Notes: generated from the sequence alone by a model not told the origin. Positions 35,393 through 44,110 are shown, counted from the first letter of the stretch. The stretch is 64,000 nucleotides of DNA from Ornithinicoccus hortensis (GCF_006716185.1 NZ_VFOP01000001.1:1116001-1180000); one strand, 5' to 3'. Numbers and translations are program-made.

Positions 35393-35980
35393 ATGAGCAG
35401 CACGCCCGACAGCTTCCCGATCACCGCGCACACCTGGGCCGAGTTCGCCCTGGAGCAGCTCACCTGGCACTGGGAGGGCCAGCTGCGGCCCCGGCTCGAG
35501 GGGCTGACCGACGAGGAGTACCTCTGGGAGCCGGTGCCCGGCGCCTGGAACGTCCGACCCCGGGAGAGCGCCACCACCTCGCACGCCGCGGGGCCGGGTG
35601 ACCTGGTCCTGGACTTCGCGATCCCCGAGCCCGACCCGGCGCCGGTGACCACCATCGCCTGGCGGCTGGCGCACCTCGTCGTCGGCGTCTTCGGCGCCCG
35701 CAACGCCTCCCACTTCGGGGGGCCGCCGGCCGACTACTTCACCTGGGAGTACGCCGCGACGGCCGACGAGGCGCTGGCCCAGCTCGACGCGACCTACCAG
35801 GGGTGGGTGGCCGGCGTCCGGGCGCTGGACGAGGAGGCGCTGTGGCGCCCGGTCGGGGAGGCGGAGGGCCCGTTCGCCGAGCACCCGATGGCCGAGCTGG
35901 TCCTGCACATCCACCGGGAGGCGATCCACCACGGCGCCGAGATCGCCCTGTTGCGCGACCTGTGGGCGCACCGGGCCTGA
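35393..35980 (+). CDS. DinB-family protein
   Basis: Protein of 195 residues of the four-helix DinB/YfiT fold. The N-terminus is LEQLTWHWEGQLRPRLEGLTDEEYLWEPVPG split across helix 1 and its loop. Candidate metal-binding histidines are in WRLAHLVVG, ELVLHIHREAIHHGAEI. These proteins are often thiol-dependent metalloenzymes or of unknown function. GAGGAGG before ATG 35393. TAGGCT at 35326-35331 may be its -10. Paired with the divergent WYL regulator. Confidence 0.88.
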   Translation: MSSTPDSFPITAHTWAEFALEQLTWHWEGQLRPRLEGLTDEEYLWEPVPGAWNVRPRESATTSHAAGPGDLVLDFAIPEPDPAPVTTIAWRLAHLVVGVFGARNASHFGGPPADYFTWEYAATADEALAQLDATYQGWVAGVRALDEEALWRPVGEAEGPFAEHPMAELVLHIHREAIHHGAEIALLRDLWAHRA

Positions 35981-35988
35981 GGCGGGTC

Positions 35989-35994
35989 TACCCT
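35989..35994 (+). promoter_or_regulatory. candidate leaderless -10 (TACCCT)
   Basis: TACCCT ends six bases before ATG 36001. Confidence 0.4.
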
Positions 35995-36000
35995 GCCAGG

Positions 36001-36555
36001 ATGAGCGAGGCCGCACCCGACATCCCGCCGGACACCAAGGACTGGACCTGGACGCTGGACCGGACCTGCCAGGAGTGCGGCTTCACCGCCGGTGAGGTGG
36101 CCGCCGAGGACGTGCCGGACCTGATCACCGCCCTCACCGCTCCCTGGCCGGAAGTTCTGCGGCGTCCCGACGTCGGCGTCCGGCGCCGCGCCGACCGCTG
36201 GTCCGACCTGGAGTACGCCTGCCACGTCCGGGATGTCTGCCGGGTGTTCACCGTGCGGCTGCGGCTCATGCGGGAGCAGGAGGCGCCCGCCTTCCCCGAC
36301 TTCGGCCCGGACGATGCGGCCCTCGCCGGCCGGTATGCCGAGCAGGACCCGGCCCGCGTGGTCGGGGAGCTCGGCGCGGCGGCCGCCGGCCTGGCCGCCG
36401 ACTACGCGGCTGTGCCGGGCGACGGCGCCGGGTGGGAACGCACCGGGCTCCGCTCGGACGGCAAGGAGTTCACCGTGCTGACGCTGGGCCGCTACCTCCT
36501 GCACGACCTGGCCCACCACCTGCACGACGTGGGGGCCGGGCCCGTCGAGGGCTGA
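36001..36555 (+). CDS. DinB-like protein
   Basis: Protein of 184 residues with DinB-superfamily features: W-T-W-TLDRTCQECGFTAGEV at the N-terminus, WSDLEYACHVRDVCRVFTVRL in the second helix, and a C-terminal RYLLHDLAHHLHDVG supplying metal-binding histidines. The ECGF segment near the N-terminus is characteristic of a subgroup common in actinobacteria. Function unknown. It begins 20 bp after the previous DinB gene, probably with its own leaderless start, and ends 7 bp from the convergent acyl-CoA dehydrogenase. Confidence 0.82.
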   Translation: MSEAAPDIPPDTKDWTWTLDRTCQECGFTAGEVAAEDVPDLITALTAPWPEVLRRPDVGVRRRADRWSDLEYACHVRDVCRVFTVRLRLMREQEAPAFPDFGPDDAALAGRYAEQDPARVVGELGAAAAGLAADYAAVPGDGAGWERTGLRSDGKEFTVLTLGRYLLHDLAHHLHDVGAGPVEG

Positions 36556-36562
36556 GTGCTGG

Positions 36563-38539
36563 CTAGCGCAGCATCGCCGAGCCCAGCCAGCTCTGCGGGA
36601 ACCCCATCCCCTCCACGATCGGGATGACGTCCTCGCGCAGCTGACCACACAGCTCGTTGATCGCCCGGGTGACCGCCTTGGCCCGCCCGGCGGACATCCG
36701 CTGGTGCCGCAGGAACCACCCGCTGTCGGCTTCCAGGTTGGACAGCACGTAGAGGTCGCACAGCCGGTCCAGGGTCGCCCGTGCTGCCTCGTCCTCGCAG
36801 GCGTCGATCGCCGCGACGAAGGCCTCCAGCACGACCCGGTCCATGTGTGTCCGGGCGGCCAGCAGCACGTGGTCCTGGGTGGTGTTGAACGCCACGAACG
36901 GGTCGTCGGTCTCCTTGGCCAGCGCCTGGATCCGCAGCGCCAGGGACTCCAGCACGTGGCTCTCCCGGGACTCGAACATCGTCAGGTGCCACCCGCGGTC
37001 CAGCAACGTCTCGTCCTCGCTGCGGCGGCTGGCCGCCTGGATGAGCCGTTCGATCAGCGGGTTGGCCACGGTCCGGGCGATCACCGAGCCGCCGAAGGAC
37101 CGCACCGCGAACTGCACCATCCCGAGCATGTCGAGGTCGCCGACCATCTCCTTGTAGTTGGTCAGCAGCCCCTTGGCGAGCAGCTGCAACAGCACCGTGT
37201 TGTCGCCCTCGAAGGTGGCGAAGACGTCGGCGTCCTGGCGCAGCACCGTCAGCCCGTTCTCGGCCATGTAGCCGGCGCCGCCGCACGCCTCGCGGCACAG
37301 CTGGATGGTCTCGTTGGCGAAGGCTGTGCTCACGGCCTTCAGGCCCGCCGCGCGGGTCTCCAGCTCACGCTGCGCGGCGAGGTCGCGCTCGGGGGCCTCC
37401 TGCACCTCGGCCAACCGCTCGGTCAGCGTGTTCTGCGCGAAGGTGAGGGCGTATGCCGTGGCGATCGCCGGCAGCAACTTGCGCTGGTGGGCGAGGTAGT
37501 CCAGCAGGAGGACCTCCTCGTCCCGGCCCGGCGCGTCGAACTGCCGGCGCTGCACGGCATACCGCGTGGCGATCGACAACGCCTTGCGCGCCGAGACCGT
37601 GGAGGCCCCGCCGACACAGATCCGACCACGGACCAATGCGCCGAGCATGGTGAAGAACCGGCGGTTCGGGCTGTCGATGGAGGAGGCGTACGTGCCGTCG
37701 TCGGTGACCCCGCCATAGCGGTCCAGGAGCATCGACCGGGGCACCCGGACCTGGTCGAAGCGCAGCGTGCCGTTGTCCACGCCGGCCAGCCCGCCCTTGA
37801 CCCCGTTGTCACCGATGGTGATGCCGGGGAGCGCCCGGCCGTCCTCCCGCACCGGCACGATGGCCGCGTGCACGCCGTGGTTCTCCTCGCCCACGACGAG
37901 CTGACCGAAGACGACGGCGAGCACGGCGTCCTCCGCGGCACCGCCGATGTAGGTCTTGGTGGCGTTCTCGGTGGGGGAGTGCACCACGATCTCGTCCGTC
38001 TCGGGATCGTAGGTCAGCGTCGTCTCCAGGGCGGCGACGTCGCTGCCGTGGCCGATCTCGGTCATCGCGAAGCAGCCCGGGGTGGCCAGCGAGATCACGC
38101 CGGGCAGGAACTCCTGGTGGTGCCGGTCGCTGCCCAGCGAGGAGACCGCGCCGCCGAACAGGCCGAAGTGCACGCCCGACTTGACCACGAGTGAGAGGTC
38201 GAAGTGGGCCAGCATCTCGAACTCGGCGACGGTGCCGCCCAGGTCGGCCTGACCGCCCACGGTGGTCGGGTACCCGCGTCCGCCGTAGCCCCGGTCGGCC
38301 AGCCCCTGCAGGCGGTCGCGGACCCACCGCCGGGCCTCCGGGATGCTCAGGCCGGGGTCGCGCAGCAACTCGGCGGGGTCCAGCTCGCGCCGCGCGGTCT
38401 CCCGGATCTCCCGCCGGGGTCCGTCGATCGCGTGCCGCAGCGCCGCCCCGAGGTCGCTCACCTGCTCGGCCGGCGCGGTGCTGGCCGGGGCCTGCGAGGT
38501 GCGGACGTCGGGCGTGTGCTGGGTGGTGGTGGTACTCAT
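36563..38539 (-). CDS. acyl-CoA dehydrogenase (FadE5-like)
   Basis: FAD enzyme of 658 residues, first step of beta-oxidation. Features are CFAMTEIGHGSDVAALETTL (flavin/substrate site), TKTYIGGAAEDAVLAVVFGQ, VKGGLAGVDNGTLRFDQVRVP, and CREACGGAGYMAENGLTVLRQDADV with the region that carries the catalytic base. Its length and position next to a thiolase, FabG4-like reductase and MaoC hydratase match M. tuberculosis FadE5. ATG 38539 has GGAGG five bases upstream and overlaps the tetR stop (ATGA), so the regulator and the enzyme form one transcript. Confidence 0.9.
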   Translation of the reverse strand: MSTTTTQHTPDVRTSQAPASTAPAEQVSDLGAALRHAIDGPRREIRETARRELDPAELLRDPGLSIPEARRWVRDRLQGLADRGYGGRGYPTTVGGQADLGGTVAEFEMLAHFDLSLVVKSGVHFGLFGGAVSSLGSDRHHQEFLPGVISLATPGCFAMTEIGHGSDVAALETTLTYDPETDEIVVHSPTENATKTYIGGAAEDAVLAVVFGQLVVGEENHGVHAAIVPVREDGRALPGITIGDNGVKGGLAGVDNGTLRFDQVRVPRSMLLDRYGGVTDDGTYASSIDSPNRRFFTMLGALVRGRICVGGASTVSARKALSIATRYAVQRRQFDAPGRDEEVLLLDYLAHQRKLLPAIATAYALTFAQNTLTERLAEVQEAPERDLAAQRELETRAAGLKAVSTAFANETIQLCREACGGAGYMAENGLTVLRQDADVFATFEGDNTVLLQLLAKGLLTNYKEMVGDLDMLGMVQFAVRSFGGSVIARTVANPLIERLIQAASRRSEDETLLDRGWHLTMFESRESHVLESLALRIQALAKETDDPFVAFNTTQDHVLLAARTHMDRVVLEAFVAAIDACEDEAARATLDRLCDLYVLSNLEADSGWFLRHQRMSAGRAKAVTRAINELCGQLREDVIPIVEGMGFPQSWLGSAMLR

Positions 38540-39228
38540 CGTTCCTCCCGGGTGGGGGTGGTGGTCGGGCTCGCGCCCTGGCCGGTGAGGGCCGGGCGGA
38601 ACAGGTCGGTGACGGCCGCGACGACGTCGGCGCGCGGCGGCGGTGTCGGGTCGTTCAGCCAGTGGTCGGCGGCGGTGCTCACCGCGGCCACGACCGCCAG
38701 CGCCCACAGGGTGGCGGGAGCCGGGTCGCGCTGCTGGCGCCGCAGGTGTACCTCGAGGACGTCTGCGAGCTGCTTGCCGATCCGGCCGGAGATGGTGCGC
38801 ACCGGGTCGCTGTCGGGGTCGACCAGGGGTCGGGTCAGCACGAACCGGTAGATGTCCGGGTCACGCTCCACCAGCCGCAGGTAGCCGTCGGTCATCGCGG
38901 CGACCAGCGCGACCATGTCGGTCGGGGTGCCGTCCGGCCCGCGTCCCGTCTCGTCCATCGCCCGCTCCAGGTCGGAGAGGACCAGTGCGTCGACCGCCTC
39001 GACCACTGCGAAGTAGACCCCGTTGCGGTCCCCCAGGTGCCGGTACAGCACCGTCTTGCTGGTGGCGGCCTCCGCCGCGATGTCGTCCATGCCGACGCCC
39101 GGGCCGTGCGCGCGGATCGCGCGCAGCGCCGCCTCGACCAGCTGCCGTCGGCGCAACCGGCGGTGCTCGGCCCAGCGGGCATCTCGCCCGTCGGTGACGG
39201 GCACGTCGGGTTGGGAACGGGACGACAT
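38536..39228 (-). CDS. TetR-family regulator of the fatty-acid block
   Basis: Protein of 230 residues. HTH region: VGMDDIAAEAATSKTVLYRH (residues ~45-65), then GDRNGVYFAVVEAVDALV and a C-terminal domain of helices. TACTGT (39235-39240, minus strand) lies exactly six bases before ATG 39228, which suggests a leaderless transcript. It is divergent from the thiolase operon and coupled to the acyl-CoA dehydrogenase, so it probably senses an acyl-CoA and represses both directions. Confidence 0.9.
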   Translation of the reverse strand: MSSRSQPDVPVTDGRDARWAEHRRLRRRQLVEAALRAIRAHGPGVGMDDIAAEAATSKTVLYRHLGDRNGVYFAVVEAVDALVLSDLERAMDETGRGPDGTPTDMVALVAAMTDGYLRLVERDPDIYRFVLTRPLVDPDSDPVRTISGRIGKQLADVLEVHLRRQQRDPAPATLWALAVVAAVSTAADHWLNDPTPPPRADVVAAVTDLFRPALTGQGASPTTTPTREER

Positions 39229-39234
39229 GCCCCC

Positions 39235-39281
39235 ACAGTACCCAGTACCGGCTGTACCTGCTACGGTCGGTACCGGATACC
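39235..39281. promoter_or_regulatory. divergent promoter/operator with clustered GTAC motifs
   Basis: GTAC occurs at 39238, 39245, 39254 and 39270 within 36 bp, and GGTA-CCGGA-TACC (39269-39281) is a short inverted repeat. The first GTAC overlaps the -10 of the tetR transcript. Candidate binding region for the adjacent TetR protein. Confidence 0.5.
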
Positions 39282-39326
39282 ACCGGATCGGTCCGCGCGA
39301 CCGCCCACCACCAGGAGCCCGCTCTT

Positions 39327-40613
39327 ATGCCGCAAAGTCCCCGCACCGCCGTCGTCGTGGGCGGCAACCGCATCCCGTTCGGCAAGTCCGGCGGCGCGTA
39401 TGCCGCCGCCTCCAACCAGGACATGCTCACCGCAGCGCTGGACGGGCTGGTCGCCCGCTTCGGCCTGGCGGGGCAGCGGGTCGGTGAGCTGGCCGCCGGG
39501 GCGGTGCTCAAGCACAGCCGCGACTTCAACCTGGCTCGGGAGACCGTCCTCGGGTCCTCGCTGGACCCGACCACCCCGGCCTACGACCTGCAGCAGGCCT
39601 GCGGGACCGGACTGGAGACGGTGATCCAGGTAGCCAACAAGATCGCCCTCGGCCAGATCGACTCCGGCATCGCCGGCGGCGTCGACAGCGCCAGCGACGC
39701 CCCGATCGCCGTCGGCGAGGGGCTGCGCCGGGCCCTGATCGCGGCGAGCAACGCCAAGAGCCCGATCGACCGGGTGAAGGCGCTCGCCTCGATCCGGCCG
39801 GGCGACCTCGCGCCGGAAACCCCGCGCAATGCCGAGCCGCGGACCGGGCTCTCGATGGGTGAGCACCAGGCCCGCACCGCCAAGGAGTGGGGCATCACCC
39901 GGGAGGCCCAGGACGAGCTGGCCGCCGCGAGCCACCACAACCTGGCCGCGGCGTGGGACGCGGGCTTCTTCGACGACCTGGTCACCCCCTACCTGAAGCT
40001 GACCCGGGACCAGGGGCTGCGCCCCGACACCTCGGTGGAGAAGCTGGCCAAGCTGTCCCCCGTCTTCGGCAAGGGGGAGGGCGCGACGATGACGGCGGGC
40101 AACTCCACCCCGCTGTCGGATGGTGCCGCGCTGGTGCTGCTGGCCGAGCAGGAGTGGGCCACCGAGCACCACCTGCCGGTGCTGGCCAGGTTCGTGGACG
40201 CCGAGGTCGCCGCGGTCGACTACGTCGACGGCGGGGAGGGCCTGCTGATGGCCCCGGCGTATGCCGTGCCGCGGCTGCTGGCCCGTCAGGGCCTGTCCCT
40301 GGGGGACTTCGACTTCTTCGAGATCCACGAGGCCTTCGCCTCGACCGTGCTGGCCACGCTCGCCGCGTGGGAGGACGAGACCTTCTGCACCGAACGGCTG
40401 GGGCTGGACGGGCCGCTCGGCACCGTCGACCGCAGCAAGCTCAACGTGCACGGCTCGTCCCTGGCCGCCGGCCACCCGTTTGCCGCGACCGGCGGGCGGA
40501 TCGTGGCCGGCCTGGCCAAGATGTTGTCCGAGAAGGGCCCCGGCGCCCGCGGCCTGATCTCGATCTGTGCCGCCGGCGGGCAGGGCGTCGTTGCAATCCT
40601 GGAGGCTGTGTGA
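39327..40613 (+). CDS. acetyl-CoA C-acyltransferase (thiolase, FadA2-like)
   Basis: Thiolase of 428 residues catalysing the last step of beta-oxidation, or condensation in reverse. The nucleophile Cys is in LQQACGTGLETVIQ (near residue 93), the substrate loop is GGVDSASDAPI, HEAFAS carries the catalytic His, and NVHGSSLAAGHPFAATGGR covers the C-terminal His site. The usual second catalytic Cys position reads CAAGGQG near the end. It starts an operon with the FabG4-like and MaoC genes; the stop overlaps the next ATG (TGATG). Confidence 0.92.
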   Translation: MPQSPRTAVVVGGNRIPFGKSGGAYAAASNQDMLTAALDGLVARFGLAGQRVGELAAGAVLKHSRDFNLARETVLGSSLDPTTPAYDLQQACGTGLETVIQVANKIALGQIDSGIAGGVDSASDAPIAVGEGLRRALIAASNAKSPIDRVKALASIRPGDLAPETPRNAEPRTGLSMGEHQARTAKEWGITREAQDELAAASHHNLAAAWDAGFFDDLVTPYLKLTRDQGLRPDTSVEKLAKLSPVFGKGEGATMTAGNSTPLSDGAALVLLAEQEWATEHHLPVLARFVDAEVAAVDYVDGGEGLLMAPAYAVPRLLARQGLSLGDFDFFEIHEAFASTVLATLAAWEDETFCTERLGLDGPLGTVDRSKLNVHGSSLAAGHPFAATGGRIVAGLAKMLSEKGPGARGLISICAAGGQGVVAILEAV

Positions 40614-42016
40614 TGCCCAACCTGTTCTCAACCGTCACGTCCAACCCGGTGGCCAAGGCCGTCGGCAAGCAACTCGGGCTGCCCCAACCGGTGACCCTGC
40701 GTCGCGGGCGGGACCTGCCGACCGGCGACGTCGTGCTGGGCACCGCCCCGGTCGGTGCGGCCGGCGGGATCGTCGCCGACGCGCTGGCCGCGCTCGGGGT
40801 CCCCGCCGTCGAGGCCCTGCGCGACGACCCGGCCGCGCGCACAACCGACGACGAGGGCAGGGCCCGTCCCCCGGCATACGAGCAGCGGATCGGCGCGGTC
40901 GTGGTCGACGCCACCGCGGCCACCACCATCGCCGACCTCGAGGCGGTGCGCGCCCTGCTCCGCCCCGCCCTCAAGGGCATGGGGACCTGCGGCCGGGTGG
41001 TGCTCGTCGGCACCGCACCCGAGCTGACCGACGCGACCGAGTCGGCCGCCACCCAGCAGGCGCTGGAGGGCATCGTCCGCAGCGTCGGCAAGGAGCTGCG
41101 GGCCGGCGCGACCGCCAACCTGGTGTGGACCGCACCGGGCAGCACGGGCGCCGACCTGGCCTCGACCCTGTCCTTCCTCCTCGAGGGCCGCTCGGCCTAC
41201 GTCTCGGGGCAGCCGTGGCGGGTCGGGACCGCCCCCGAGGGCGCGGCGGTCCCCGCCGACTCGCCCTTCGACGGGCGCGTGGTCGTGGTGACCGGCGCCG
41301 CCCGCGGCATCGGGGCCGACATCGCCCGGGTCTTCGCCCGCGACGGGGCCAAGGTCGTGGTCGTCGACATCCCCGCCTCCGGTGAGGCGCTGGGCAAGGT
41401 CGCCAACGAGATCGGCGGCACCGCCCTGCAGCTGGACATCACCGCGACCGGTGCCGGCGACCGGATCGCCGACCACGTGACGCACCGGTACGGTCCCGAC
41501 GCCCGGATCCACGCCATCGTGCACAACGCCGGCATCACCCGCGACAAGCTGCTGGTCAACACCGACGAGGACCGCTGGGGCAGCGTGCTGGACGTCAACC
41601 TGGCCGCCCAGTTCCGGATCAACGAGGTGCTGCTCGACAAGGGCCGCGCCGGCGGGCTGGCCGAGGACGGCCGGGTCGTCGGGGTGGCCTCCACCAGCGG
41701 CGTCGCCGGCAACCGTGGGCAGAGCAACTACGCCGCGTCCAAGGCCGGGGTGATCGGCCTGGTGCGGGCCCTCGCACCGCAGGTGGCCGACCGCGGCATC
41801 ACCGTCAACGCCGTCGCCCCGGGCTTCATCGAGACCGAGATGACCGGCAAGATCCCGCTGGCCACCCGCGAGTTCGCCAGGCGGTTCAACAGCCTGCAGC
41901 AGGGCGGCAAGCCGGTCGACGTCGCCGAGACGATCGCCTACCTGGCCGCCCCCACCAGCGGCGCGGTCAACGGCCAGGTCATCCGGGTCTGCGGGCAGTC
42001 CCAGATCGGGGCCTGA
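40613..42016 (+). CDS. fabG: high-molecular-weight 3-oxoacyl-ACP/CoA reductase (FabG4-like)
   Basis: Protein of 467 residues with two parts. The N-terminal ~215 residues form the flavodoxin-like domain typical of FabG4 (MPNLFSTVTSNPVAKAVGKQ ... GMGTCGRVVLVGTAPE). The C-terminal short-chain dehydrogenase has TGAARGIG for the cofactor, HNAGITRDKL, the Ser in ASTSGVAGN, and YAASKAGV with the catalytic Tyr and Lys. FabG4 uses NADH and acts on long 3-oxoacyl-CoA. Coupled to the thiolase gene. Confidence 0.92.
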   Translation: MPNLFSTVTSNPVAKAVGKQLGLPQPVTLRRGRDLPTGDVVLGTAPVGAAGGIVADALAALGVPAVEALRDDPAARTTDDEGRARPPAYEQRIGAVVVDATAATTIADLEAVRALLRPALKGMGTCGRVVLVGTAPELTDATESAATQQALEGIVRSVGKELRAGATANLVWTAPGSTGADLASTLSFLLEGRSAYVSGQPWRVGTAPEGAAVPADSPFDGRVVVVTGAARGIGADIARVFARDGAKVVVVDIPASGEALGKVANEIGGTALQLDITATGAGDRIADHVTHRYGPDARIHAIVHNAGITRDKLLVNTDEDRWGSVLDVNLAAQFRINEVLLDKGRAGGLAEDGRVVGVASTSGVAGNRGQSNYAASKAGVIGLVRALAPQVADRGITVNAVAPGFIETEMTGKIPLATREFARRFNSLQQGGKPVDVAETIAYLAAPTSGAVNGQVIRVCGQSQIGA

Positions 42017-42017
42017 G

Positions 42018-42935
42018 GTGGCCACCACCCCGGACCCCGGCGCGGACCGGCCGGTCGAGCTGCTCGGCTCCGTCCCCGGCGGCACCGGCCTGCTGGCCAA
42101 GGCGGCGCTGACCTCGGTCGGCCGCCGCGGCGCGGGTGCCGGCCTGCCCGACCGCGTCCTCATGGTCAAGGACCAGCGGCAGGACGTCGACCGGTTGGCG
42201 GACTACGCCCGGGTCTGCGGCTTCACGCTGCGGGACACCGTGCCGCCCACCTGGTTGCACGTGCTCACCTTCGGCCTGCAGATGGACCTGCTCACCCGCC
42301 GGGACTTCCCGTTCGCCGCGATGGGCATGGTGCACGTGGCCAACGAGATGACGCTGCACCGGCCGGTCGGGGTGGACGAGGACCTGACCCTGACGGTCCA
42401 CGCCGCCGACCTGCGCCCGCACCGCAGCGGGGTGGCCTTCGACGTGGTGGAGCAGGTCCGGGTCGGGGCGGACCCGGTCTGGGACGGCCGCAGCGAGTAT
42501 CTCATCCGGGGAGCTCGGCTCGAGGACGGGGCGGGCGCACCCGGCGAAGGGGCGGCGGCCACGGAGCGGGCCGCGACGGACCCCGGCGCGCGGATCCAGC
42601 CGTCGAGCACGTGGCGCCTGCCTGCCGACCTGGGGCGCCGGTACGCCCGCGCCGCGGGGGACTACAACCCCATCCACCTGCACCCGTGGTCGGCCAAGGC
42701 CCTGGGCTTCCCGCGCGCCATCGTGCACGGGATGTGGACGCACGCCCGGGCGCTCGCGGCGCTGCAGTCCCGGCTGCCGGCCAGCTACACGACCGCCGTG
42801 CAGTTCCGCAAGCCGGTGCTGCTGCCCTCCACGGTCGGCTTCGGCGTCCGCCGCGACGACGCCGGCGAGGGTTGGGACTTCGCGGTGACCTCCCGCGACG
42901 GCGCCAAGGACCACCTGCTCGGCACCGTCCGCTGA
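42018..42935 (+). CDS. MaoC-like (R)-enoyl-CoA hydratase (HtdX-like)
   Basis: Double hot-dog protein of 305 residues. The C-terminal hot-dog carries the hydratase motif YARAAGDYNPIHLHPWSAKALGF (split here) with catalytic Asp and His, followed by IVHGMWTHARAL. The N-terminal half is a degenerate hot-dog. Position after FabG4 matches M. tuberculosis htdX. GTG start one base after the fabG stop. Last gene of the operon. Confidence 0.9.
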   Translation: MATTPDPGADRPVELLGSVPGGTGLLAKAALTSVGRRGAGAGLPDRVLMVKDQRQDVDRLADYARVCGFTLRDTVPPTWLHVLTFGLQMDLLTRRDFPFAAMGMVHVANEMTLHRPVGVDEDLTLTVHAADLRPHRSGVAFDVVEQVRVGADPVWDGRSEYLIRGARLEDGAGAPGEGAAATERAATDPGARIQPSSTWRLPADLGRRYARAAGDYNPIHLHPWSAKALGFPRAIVHGMWTHARALAALQSRLPASYTTAVQFRKPVLLPSTVGFGVRRDDAGEGWDFAVTSRDGAKDHLLGTVR

Positions 42936-43022
42936 GCCCTTGCGCTGAGGGGTCTCCTGGGCCTTGGCTGACGCCCCGCCGTAGGCTTGTTGACGTCCCT
43001 TGACGCGGCCGGAGGAGTTGGT

Positions 43023-43539
43023 ATGGCCACCACTACCTCCCATGGCCACGACCTAACGTGTGGATCGACCAGGTCAAGGCAGAGCTGAGGAAGGGCCCTG
43101 AGCGGGCGTTGCCCCCGCCGGAGCAGGCTGCGGAGGTCCTCCGCGGGCTGATGGCCACGGTCCCGCACCCCCTCGCCGATCGCATCGGCCCCGTGTGGAC
43201 CTCCGTCCACACCCGTGAGCAACTCGGCCTCAACACCCGCCAGGCCCTCGACAGCCGCCGCCGCAGCGGCTCCGTCCTCGGCGTCAGGGCCTCCACCGGT
43301 GAGGTCTTCTACCCGCTCTCCCAGTTCCGCATCACCCACGGCACCGTGGAGGTCCGGCCGGGCCTGGTGGCCATGTTCAAGGCCTCCGTGACCAGGATCC
43401 CTGGGCGGTAGCCACCCTGCTCACCGTGCCCGCGCCCGAGATCGGCGACCACACTCCGCTGCAGTGGGAGCGTGAGGGTCGGAGCGCCGAGGACCTGGTG
43501 CGGCTGGCCCGTCGCGTCCGACACGAGTGGGCGGCGTGA
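43023..43539 (+). pseudogene. Xre/MbcA/ParS-type antitoxin remnant with two frameshifts
   Basis: ATG 43023 has an excellent ribosome site (GGAGGAG) but its frame closes after 21 codons. Coding resumes in another frame at about 43058 (VWIDQVKAELRKGPERALPP, then GSVLGVRASTGEVFYPLSQF, RPGLVAMFKA), and shifts again near 43386 to LRDQDPWAVATLLTVPAPEI, TPLQWEREGRSAEDLVRLAR, ending at TGA 43537. Read across both breaks it has the usual order of DUF2384-type antitoxins: helical N-terminus, G-x-L...YP..QF, then W..LL..P....L...TP..WL-like end. It overlaps the next gene by GTGA, the coupling expected for an antitoxin-toxin pair. The family call is from pattern only. Confidence 0.55.
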
Positions 43540-43880
43540 GCCGGCGCGCGGCCCCTGCCCAGAAGCCGCCACCCGACCCCGAGGCGCTGCGCGCCGGCAT
43601 GCCACGCAGCACGGTGCAGGGTGCATGGCACCGGGAACACGCCGACCGCCCCGGCCCAGAGCACGCGATGGCGCTGTTCGGTGCTGCCGGAGCCGCGCCC
43701 GACCTCCACCCGGTCGTCAGCCAGTACCTTGCCGCCGTCGTGGCGGACCTCGGATTCCGCACCGTGTCCCCGCCGAGTCCGCTGCAACTCTCCGTCACCT
43801 CTGCCCCGCCCAGCGACGAGGAGACGGGTGGCCCCGGTCGTAGTCGGCCCGATTTCGTGCGCGCCGGGGAGTCCGTGTAA
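43536..43880 (+). pseudogene. possible remnant of RES-domain toxin
   Basis: The frame from GTG 43536 encodes 114 residues. Its start (PPPDPEALRAGM, then AWHREHADRPGPEH) resembles the N-terminus of RES NAD-degrading toxins, but the domain core is absent and the remainder (QYLAAVVADLGFRTVSPPSP) is unrelated. Its 3' end runs into the tRNA-Thr promoter. Best read as a deleted toxin gene behind a frameshifted antitoxin; it could also be an unrelated small protein. Confidence 0.35.
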
Positions 43881-43883
43881 AGT
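43854..43883 (+). promoter_or_regulatory. candidate tRNA-Thr promoter
   Basis: TTCGTG (43854-43859), 18 bp, TAAAGT (43878-43883), ending 47 bp before the tRNA. It overlaps the end of the preceding remnant frame. Confidence 0.4.
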
Positions 43884-43930
43884 CTGCGGAGCGTCACGCG
43901 CCCCGGGGTGCCCCGGAGCGGCTGATGCAG

Positions 43931-44003
43931 GCCCCTATAGCTCAGTCGGTAGAGCGTCTCCATGGTAAGGAGAAGGTCAACGGTTCGATTCCGTTTGGGG
44001 GCT
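43931..44003 (+). tRNA. tRNA-Thr (GGT)
   Basis: 73 nt. Acceptor GCCCCTA pairs with TGGGGGC (43996-44002), discriminator T. Anticodon arm TCTCC-ATGGTAA-GGAGA gives GGT. T loop TTCGATT. No encoded CCA. Followed 33 bp later by tRNA-Met. Confidence 0.96.
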
Positions 44004-44036
44004 CTGGTGCCCCGACTCGCGTCGGCGGACCGCCGA

Positions 44037-44110
44037 GGCGGGATAGCTCAGCTGGTTAGAGCGCACGACTCATAATCGTGAGGTCGCGGGATCGAGCCCC
44101 GCTCCCGCTA
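44037..44110 (+). tRNA. elongator tRNA-Met (CAT)
   Basis: 74 nt. Acceptor GGCGGGA pairs with TCCCGCT (first pair G:T), discriminator A. Anticodon arm CACGA-CTCATAA-TCGTG gives CAT. The sequence resembles actinobacterial elongator Met, not initiator (the anticodon stem lacks the three G:C pairs). The T loop reads ATCGAGC instead of TTCGAGC, changing the near-invariant T54 to A. No encoded CCA. Confidence 0.92.

Noticed and set aside
43023-43539. Programmed ribosomal frameshifting in the antitoxin-like gene
   Set aside because: No slippery heptamer or downstream stem was seen at either break, and the partner toxin is also damaged, so decay or sequence error is simpler.
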